Source of the DNA: Flavobacteriaceae bacterium | GTDB lineage: Bacteria; Bacteroidota; Bacteroidia; Flavobacteriales; Weeksellaceae | Assembly (NCBI GenBank): GCA_012522185.1 | Contig: JAAYKY010000007.1 | Span: 16,992-80,991 of the forward strand | DNA: 64,000 bases | Direction of reading: 5' to 3' | Shown here: positions 59,049 to 64,000 of the stretch, piece by piece | How positions within the stretch are numbered: the first letter of the stretch is position 1 | How the letters are laid out: every line of letters starts with the position of its first letter | Program-made: the position numbers and the translations under genes | Notes under the pieces: model-generated | The model's database searches: none | Told to the model about the DNA's origin: nothing | What the model saw: only the letters and a program-made list of their open reading frames with translations

Positions 59049-59489
59049 ATGGAAGAATTATTTTCGGACGAATATTTTATGCGAAAGGCGCTCGATGAAG
59101 CCTATGCTGCCTTTGAAAAGGATGAAGTCCCCATCGGAGCTATCATTGTTTCCAAAAACAAAATCATCGCCAAAGGGCATAATTTGACGGAAACCCTGAC
59201 CGACGTAACCGCTCACGCCGAAATGCAGGCGATCACTTCTGCGACCAATTATCTCGGAGGAAAATATTTACCGGAATCTACGCTTTATGTAACGCTCGAA
59301 CCTTGCGTGATGTGTGCCGGAGCACTTTATTGGAGCCAAATCGGTAAAGTCGTCATCGGAGCAAGAGATGAAAAACGCGGATTTCAAAATGCCGGATTAC
59401 AACTTCATCCCAAAACCAAAATTCAATGGGGAATTCTGGAAAAGGAATGTTCGCAAATCGTAAAAGAATTTTTTCAGAAGAAAAGATAA
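59049..59489 (+). CDS. tadA: tRNA-specific adenosine deaminase
   Basis: A 146-residue zinc deaminase that converts A34 to inosine in tRNA-Arg(ACG). The catalytic HAEMQAI (H and E) and the zinc cysteines PCVMCAGAL are present, plus the C-terminal SQIVKEFFQKKR typical of TadA. The nucleoside deaminase family also includes guanine deaminases; length and motif support TadA. A longer in-frame start is not present. The gene converges with a thioesterase gene, their stop codons touching. Confidence 0.93.
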   Translation: MEELFSDEYFMRKALDEAYAAFEKDEVPIGAIIVSKNKIIAKGHNLTETLTDVTAHAEMQAITSATNYLGGKYLPESTLYVTLEPCVMCAGALYWSQIGKVVIGARDEKRGFQNAGLQLHPKTKIQWGILEKECSQIVKEFFQKKR

Positions 59490-60011
59490 TCAATCTTTAA
59501 ACAAAGCCTTCAACTCATGTGCATCTTTGGGATCCATTTTCCCAGCAAGGATCAAACTCAATTGTTTTCTTCGCAAAGCCGCATCGTAACGCTCAATTTC
59601 TTCTTCACTTTCAGGTTTTATTTGCGGAACCAGAGTCGGCTTATTGTTTTGATCCACCGCCACAAACGTATAAATTCCATTGTTGGTTTTGATTAGTTCC
59701 TGTGTAATCGGATCGTCAATCCAGACATCCACATAGATTTCCATAGAACTTGAAAACGCACGCGTTACTTTGGCTTCCAATTTCACGATACTCCCAAGCG
59801 GAACCGGCGTATTAAAAGAAACATGGTTCACACTTGCCGTTACCACCTGAAAACTTTCGGCATGACGACGTGCAGCTATAGAAGAAATTCTATCCATTCG
59901 AGCCAATAATTCGCCACCAAAAAGATTGTTCAACATATTAGTTTCGCCGGGCAGAACCAAATTGGTGAGAACAGCAGCCGAATCAGACGGCGTTTTGATT
60001 TTTTTGTTCAT
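59490..60011 (-). CDS. Acyl-CoA thioesterase (hotdog fold, YciA/ACOT-like)
   Basis: A 173-residue thioesterase that would hydrolyse acyl-CoA. Typical features are ETNMLNNLFGGELLARMDRISSIAARRHA near the start (with the N-x-x-x-x-x-G-G-x-x-L-x-x-x-D pattern), VNHVSFNTPVPLGSIVKLEAKV and a glycine/lysine-rich C-terminus. It converges on tadA and starts right beside the terminator of the SPOR gene upstream. A role outside pigment synthesis, such as general fatty-acid turnover, is likely. Confidence 0.88.
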   Translation of the reverse strand: MNKKIKTPSDSAAVLTNLVLPGETNMLNNLFGGELLARMDRISSIAARRHAESFQVVTASVNHVSFNTPVPLGSIVKLEAKVTRAFSSSMEIYVDVWIDDPITQELIKTNNGIYTFVAVDQNNKPTLVPQIKPESEEEIERYDAALRRKQLSLILAGKMDPKDAHELKALFKD

Positions 60012-60043
60012 AAAAAAAAGACCTTTAGCGGGGCAAAGGTCTT
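60012..60043 (-). terminator. Intrinsic terminator of the SPOR-domain gene
   Basis: On the minus strand the stem is AAGACCTTT with AAAGGTCTT (9 bp perfect) followed by eight T. The T-run abuts the thioesterase start codon, so the two genes are probably transcribed separately. Confidence 0.82.
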
Positions 60044-60073
60044 AATAATTGTACTTAATACAAATTGTTTCGA

Positions 60074-60958
60074 TTATTCTTTTAAAGAAAGAACCCAAGT
60101 TTCCGGGAACTCTTCTTTTATCGTGTTTCGGTATTCCAAAGCTTCTTCTTTGGTAGGAAAAGTCTCAAAAGCAACAAAATAAAAATTACCTTTCTTTTGT
60201 GTCATTTTTACATTTTCAAAACCTTTGCTTCGAAGTTTAGATACTTGATTATCCGCTTCTTCTGCTTTTCTAAAAGCTCCTGAGATGACTTGGTAATCAT
60301 GAATTACCGCGGCTTCGGATTTGAAAGTTTCTGCTTTTGTTTCGATGGACTCAATTGGAGAAGCCACTGCTGTTGCCGCTTTCAAATTGGGGTTTACCAA
60401 AGGAGTAACGAATCCACTCCATTGCTGATTGACGAAATCCGTTACCGGTTGAGGCTTCCCAAAATAAAGAAAACCACCCAATAAAATAGGAATTACGGCG
60501 GCGGCTTTCCACCAAATTGTCGAGCTGCTTTGACGCTCAGACGGTAAAATATAACGAACACGAATGCTTTCCAATCCAAATGAATCCAAAAGGAAATTCT
60601 CTCCCGAAGGCGTGAAATTCAAAAGCCCGTTTTCATCTTTGGTAAATGTACCCAATTCAGGCAATACCAAAGTTGGGTTAACATTCAAATGACTTTTCCA
60701 GAATTGAACACTGTTTTCAAGCTTTTCTTTGGCCTTATCAAATGAAATTCCTTCTGTTTGTGCTAATTCTTGAATCAATAAGCCATCGTTTTTAATCAAT
60801 GAAGGATTAAAAGCAATTTGTTTGGAAGGCGGAGTGAAAACAGAAGTTTCAGACCGGTATCCAGCATTTGATTTTTGAGCGATAAATGCACCAAACTCAG
60901 GTACCACCACACAATCCTGATGGTATAATAAAGTCGAAATATACTTTTCCAAATTCAT
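60074..60958 (-). CDS. CCDC81-HU / SPOR domain membrane protein
   Basis: A 294-residue protein. Residues 1-130 form the CCDC81-type HU-like domain (LEKYISTLLYHQDCVVVPEFGAFI and SFDKAKEKLENSVQFWKSHLN), a transmembrane helix follows (about 149-167, WWKAAAVIPILLGGFLYFG), and the C-terminal SPOR domain (about 220-290, IHDYQVISGAFRKAEEAD and FYFVAFETFPTKEEAL) binds denuded peptidoglycan in the periplasm. The layout is widespread in Bacteroidota and linked with cell division or envelope organisation. The -7 box lies only 4 bp upstream of the start, and no other gene shares the operon. Confidence 0.88.
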   Translation of the reverse strand: MNLEKYISTLLYHQDCVVVPEFGAFIAQKSNAGYRSETSVFTPPSKQIAFNPSLIKNDGLLIQELAQTEGISFDKAKEKLENSVQFWKSHLNVNPTLVLPELGTFTKDENGLLNFTPSGENFLLDSFGLESIRVRYILPSERQSSSTIWWKAAAVIPILLGGFLYFGKPQPVTDFVNQQWSGFVTPLVNPNLKAATAVASPIESIETKAETFKSEAAVIHDYQVISGAFRKAEEADNQVSKLRSKGFENVKMTQKKGNFYFVAFETFPTKEEALEYRNTIKEEFPETWVLSLKE

Positions 60959-60962
60959 ATTT

Positions 60963-60970
60963 CAAAAATA
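60963..60970 (-). promoter_or_regulatory. -7 box (TATTTTTG) next to the SPOR-gene start codon
   Basis: A full TAnnTTTG match on the minus strand, 4 bp before the ATG. Transcription would start on or within the coding sequence start. Confidence 0.45.
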
Positions 60971-61037
60971 CGAATTAAAACCATAAATTTCGGCTTAGGT
61001 AGATAAGTTGTTAATAAATTCTTTTAAATTTAAAGAA

Positions 61038-62126
61038 ATGAACCCAGACCTGATTTATTTATTGGCGCTTTCTTATATCTCCGGTATCGGTCCTGTGAAT
61101 CAACGAAAGATTTTGAAAATCATGGAACCCAAAGAATTATGGGATTTGTCTGAAAAGGAAATGAGAGATTTGTTTCGCGGGAAGTCGGAAATCCTTTCTC
61201 AAATCCAATCGGGAGAACTTTTAGAACTTGCTCAAAAAGAAATCGAGTTTTCAGAGCAGAACGGAATCGATATTCTCGAATTCAATTCTCCCAAATACCC
61301 GGAAAAACTCAAACATTGTTTGGACTCACCGCTGATTTTGTTTAAAAAAGGAAATTATTCCTTTCAGGAAAACCTACAAATAGGCATCGTTGGAACTCGT
61401 CAAATGACTTCTTATGGAAAGGGATTTATCAAGAAATTTATTGAAGATATCTCCAGCCAAAATATGGGAATTATCAGTGGACTTGCATACGGTTGTGACA
61501 TCGAAGCACATCGGAATTCCATTGAGAAAGAAATCCCAAATGTGGCGGTTTTGGCGCACGGGCTCAACCGAATCTCTCCTTCGGCTCATCGAAAAGAAGC
61601 CAAAGAAATCATTAAAAATGGCGCTTTGATTACTGAATATTCAAGTTTTCACAATGCAGAACCAATGAATTTTATACTTCGAAATCGAATCATTGCCGGG
61701 CTCTCGGATGCAGTTGTGGTCGTGGAGTCAGCCAAAAAAGGAGGAGCATTGGCAACAGCACATTATGCGAATTCCTATAATCGCGAGGTATTTGCAGTGC
61801 CAGGCAGGGTGGAGGATAAATTTAGTTTGGGTTGCAATGAATTGATCCAATCCAATCAAGCCATTATGATCAGAAATGCCGATGATTTATTGAAGTATTT
61901 CAATTTAAGACTAAAACCTAAGCCGGTGCAAACTCAATTATTTATAGAACTCGAGCCCGATGAGAAAATGATTTATGATCATTTGCAGAAATCGGGACGA
62001 CAACAAATCGATACCCTATCATCGGAATTAAAAATCCCGACTCACAGCTTAAATGCAGTGCTTTTGAACTTGGAACTAAAAGGGGTTGTGAAAGCATTTT
62101 CGGGAAAATTCTATGGGTTAAATTAA
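61038..62126 (+). CDS. dprA: DNA processing protein DprA
   Basis: A 362-residue protein; start MNPDLIYLLALS chosen over an in-frame TTG ten codons upstream. DprA binds incoming single-stranded DNA and loads RecA during natural transformation. Rossmann-like motifs GIVGTRQMTSYG and SGLAYGCDIEAHR are present, along with NFILRNRIIAGLSDAVVVVESAKKGGALATAHYA. The C-terminal winged-helix part (about 320-362) is complete. Presence of dprA alone does not prove competence. It sits between the SPOR gene and gdhA without a shared operon. Confidence 0.95.
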   Translation: MNPDLIYLLALSYISGIGPVNQRKILKIMEPKELWDLSEKEMRDLFRGKSEILSQIQSGELLELAQKEIEFSEQNGIDILEFNSPKYPEKLKHCLDSPLILFKKGNYSFQENLQIGIVGTRQMTSYGKGFIKKFIEDISSQNMGIISGLAYGCDIEAHRNSIEKEIPNVAVLAHGLNRISPSAHRKEAKEIIKNGALITEYSSFHNAEPMNFILRNRIIAGLSDAVVVVESAKKGGALATAHYANSYNREVFAVPGRVEDKFSLGCNELIQSNQAIMIRNADDLLKYFNLRLKPKPVQTQLFIELEPDEKMIYDHLQKSGRQQIDTLSSELKIPTHSLNAVLLNLELKGVVKAFSGKFYGLN

Positions 62127-62165
62127 AAATAACAAAAATATAAGGTCTTTATTTTGAGAAAAATC

Positions 62166-62173
62166 TAAATTTG
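62166..62173 (+). promoter_or_regulatory. -7 box (TAAATTTG) for gdhA
   Basis: A full TAnnTTTG match 22 bp before the start codon. A TTTG lies only 9 bp further upstream, closer than the usual 17-23 bp for the -33 element. Confidence 0.5.
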
Positions 62174-62195
62174 TTAGAAACAAAGACATTCTCAA

Positions 62196-63536
62196 ATGCA
62201 AAAGCTTATTCACGAATTTATGGTCGAAGTGGAGAAAAGAAATCCCAATGAGCCGGAATTTTTACAAGCTGTAAAGGAAGTTGGTGAAACCATCATCCCC
62301 TATATTCAGGAAAAGAAAATTTATTCGGGTCACAATCTTCTGTTGCGGATGACAGAGCCGGAGCGAACGATTATTTTTCGAGTTCCTTGGGTGGACGATA
62401 AAGGCCGGATTCAAGTCAACCGAGGGTATCGGATTCAAATGAATTCTGCCATAGGCCCTTACAAAGGAGGGCTTCGCTTTCATCCCAGTGTGAATTTAAG
62501 TATTCTTAAATTTTTAGCCTTTGAACAAACTTTTAAAAACGCATTAACTACCTTGCCCATGGGAGGAGCCAAAGGCGGTTCTGATTTTGACCCTCGGGGA
62601 AAATCCGATGATGAAATCATGCGATTTTGCCATGCTTTTATGTCAGAACTTTATCGGCATATTGGCCCCAATACAGATGTCCCGGCAGGAGATATAGGCG
62701 TGGGAGCGAGAGAAATTGGGTATATGTTTGGGATGTACAAAAAACTTCACAATGATTTCACCGGCGTGATTACCGGGAAAGGAATGAGTTGGGGCGGCTC
62801 TTTGTTGCGTCCACAGGCAACAGGATTTGGAGCTGTTTATTTTCTAAAAGCCATGTTGGAAAGCAAAGGTGAGGACATCAAAGGCAAGCGAATTGCGGTT
62901 TCTGGCTTTGGAAATGTGGCTTGGGGTGCCGTAACCAAAGCAGCCGAACTAGGAGCGAAAGTCGTTACGCTTTCCGGACCGGACGGTCATATTTATGACG
63001 AAGACGGAATCTCTGGAAAAAAAATCGATTTCATGTTGGAATTACGCGCTTCCAATAATGATGTGGTCAAACCTTATGCAGAAAAATTTGGCGTGCCTTA
63101 TTTTGAAGGGAAAAGTCCTTGGATGCAAAAAGTGGACATCGCCATGCCTTGTGCAACGCAAAATGAATTGAATTTGGATGATGCGAAAAACTTAGTTCAA
63201 AATGGTGTTAAATGTGTGGTGGAAGGAGCCAATATGCCCGTGATGCCCGATGCGATTGCTTGGTTTCAAAAACATAAAATTCTGTTTTCGCCCGGTAAAG
63301 CTTCCAATGCAGGAGGAGTTGCGACTTCGGGACTGGAAATGTCTCAGAATTCTTTGAGAATCGAATGGTCGGCGGAGGAAGTCGATCGGATTTTAACCAA
63401 AATCATGGGTGATATTCATGATTCTTGTGTGAAATTCGGTGCCAGAGAAGATGGCTATGTCGATTATGTACGCGGAGCCAATATCGCCGGTTTTGTGAAA
63501 GTTGCAGATGCCATGCTCGCACAGGGAGTGGTTTAG
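62196..63536 (+). CDS. gdhA: NADP-specific glutamate dehydrogenase
   Basis: A 446-residue cytosolic enzyme that makes glutamate from 2-oxoglutarate and ammonia. The active-site region GPYKGGLRFHPSVNLSILKFLAFEQ and LPMGGAKGGSDFDPRGKSD are present, then PAGDIGVGAREIGYMFG and the nucleotide-binding SGFGNVAWGAVTKAAELG. Length and motifs fit the hexameric NADP+ type (GdhA) rather than the large GDH180 type. The gene is followed by an unusual repeat region with no close neighbour in the window. Confidence 0.96.
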   Translation: MQKLIHEFMVEVEKRNPNEPEFLQAVKEVGETIIPYIQEKKIYSGHNLLLRMTEPERTIIFRVPWVDDKGRIQVNRGYRIQMNSAIGPYKGGLRFHPSVNLSILKFLAFEQTFKNALTTLPMGGAKGGSDFDPRGKSDDEIMRFCHAFMSELYRHIGPNTDVPAGDIGVGAREIGYMFGMYKKLHNDFTGVITGKGMSWGGSLLRPQATGFGAVYFLKAMLESKGEDIKGKRIAVSGFGNVAWGAVTKAAELGAKVVTLSGPDGHIYDEDGISGKKIDFMLELRASNNDVVKPYAEKFGVPYFEGKSPWMQKVDIAMPCATQNELNLDDAKNLVQNGVKCVVEGANMPVMPDAIAWFQKHKILFSPGKASNAGGVATSGLEMSQNSLRIEWSAEEVDRILTKIMGDIHDSCVKFGAREDGYVDYVRGANIAGFVKVADAMLAQGVV

Positions 63537-64000
63537 ATTCTTCCTGATAAACTGCCCCGCCCCCAAAAGCGATAAAAAGAAATCATTAAACCTCTATCTT
63601 CTACTCCATAGATTCCTATAGATACCGCCATGGATATCCCATAAATATTCCATTAGGGGTCCCACATAGATCCCTGTTTATGCCATGCTTATACCATGGT
63701 CTGACCATGGTTATGCCATCCTTATGTCATGTTTACGCCATACTTATAAGATGTTTCTGCCATGGTAGAGCAGACCTTAAACAAGTCGAAAAAATGAAAA
63801 CTCAAGGGAAAACCTATACATTCGAAGTATGACTAAAGATATAAATAAGGCCGATTTTTTCCAAATTATTCCTACCTAAAATAGCGAAGAATTTCCTTGA
63901 TGAAAAGCATTGTTTTTGATCGCCTAATCGAGCTTTCCAAGTGAAAAATAATTAACATGAAAAAACAACCAATCGAACCATCGAATCTCTTCGAAAGAAA
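63537..64000. other. Gene-free stretch right of gdhA
   Basis: After gdhA there is no gene until at least 63957 and possibly none at all. The interval holds the 11-bp tandem repeat (63599-63763) and then unremarkable AT-rich sequence. A short open frame begins with ATG at 63957 (MKKQPIEPSNLFERK) and runs off the window; it may be the start of a gene, but 14 codons are too few to call. No clear terminator after gdhA was seen. Confidence 0.5.
63599..63763. repeat. Degenerate 11-bp tandem repeat, about 15 units
   Basis: About 15 consecutive 11-bp units, consensus NNTTATGCCAT. CAT or a close form recurs every 11 bases, at 63609, 63631, 63642, 63653, 63686, 63697, 63708, 63719, 63730, 63741 and 63763. 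Units around 63620, 63664, 63675 and 63752 are degenerate but keep the phase. Since 11 is not a multiple of three, the repeat is not coding. It lies downstream of gdhA in a 464-bp gene-free stretch. Confidence 0.85.

Noticed and set aside
58978..59187. A 69-codon open frame overlapping the tadA start
   Set aside because: It runs out of frame through the MITE-like end and into tadA; tadA itself is well supported.
63957..64000. ATG-initiated frame MKKQPIEPSNLFERK at the right edge
   Set aside because: Only 14 codons are visible, with no domain or promoter box; listed in the gene-free stretch entry but not called as a gene.
1..64000. tRNA, rRNA, CRISPR arrays, prophage and intact insertion sequences
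   Set aside because: None was recognised by eye. The 11-bp tandem repeat lacks the spacer structure of CRISPR, and no transposase was found. A short or divergent tRNA cannot be excluded without a covariance search.

Overview
The window comes from a member of the Bacteroidota, most likely class Flavobacteriia. The evidence is AT-rich DNA, TAnnTTTG-type -7 promoter boxes with no Shine-Dalgarno leaders, Por-secretion (T9SS) C-terminal sorting domains, a fused MurF-alanine racemase, a CCDC81-HU/SPOR protein and a flexirubin-type pigment locus. A relative of Chryseobacterium/Weeksellaceae would fit, but the genus is a guess. No rRNA, tRNA, CRISPR array, prophage or intact insertion sequence was seen.

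Region 1 (1-22.3 kb) is mostly housekeeping: the start of a MerR-type regulator, an M23 peptidase, murF-alr, thymidine kinase, an S1/P1-type nuclease, a small basic lipoprotein, a large conserved protein of unknown function, a DUF3109 protein, a NUMOD4/HNH protein, dxs, a SufT-like protein, an SPFH protein, a T9SS cargo protein, a Fur-family regulator beside a Zn/Cd-type P-type ATPase, argH, an ECF sigma factor with a probable anti-sigma partner, aconitase, and a low-complexity secreted protein.

Region 2 (22.3-56.8 kb) is a flexirubin/dialkylresorcinol (aryl polyene type) gene cluster. Leftward operons encode a GT2-DUF2062 protein, LolA and a LolB-like lipoprotein, a polysaccharide deacetylase, several ketosynthases (one lacking all catalytic residues), acyl carrier proteins, hotdog dehydratases, a thioesterase, an ABC-2 exporter, a BtrH-like protein, DarB, DarA, an LpxL-type acyltransferase, FabG and an aromatic ammonia-lyase. 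A rightward operon, starting from a symmetric pair of promoter boxes at 52.0 kb, encodes a flavin-dependent halogenase/monooxygenase-like enzyme, a C45-type Ntn hydrolase and an aryl-CoA ligase. The ammonia-lyase and ligase would supply the activated aryl starter. The FabF-type synthases, FabG and dehydratases would extend it, DarA/DarB would make the dialkylresorcinol, and an acyltransferase would join the two. The cluster is interrupted by a PIN toxin-antitoxin pair (30.1-30.7 kb), an AT-rich pentapeptide-like gene (32.4 kb), a block with a giant T9SS protein and two TPR regulators (35.1-40.4 kb), and an inverted two-component pair (45.4-47.3 kb). The sensor kinase of that pair has lost its start in what looks like a deletion that also left the tail of an RND efflux adaptor.

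Region 3 (56.9-64 kb) returns to housekeeping genes: prs, rplY, tadA, a thioesterase, a SPOR protein, dprA and gdhA.

The most interesting non-coding features are a degenerate 11-bp tandem repeat at the right end (about 15 units), a roughly 299-bp element with long terminal inverted repeats in front of tadA, two 33-bp palindromes of one family (one overlapping the dxs stop codon), a repeat-like insertion inside dxs, and several promoter boxes placed 4-7 bp from start codons, which suggests leaderless transcripts.
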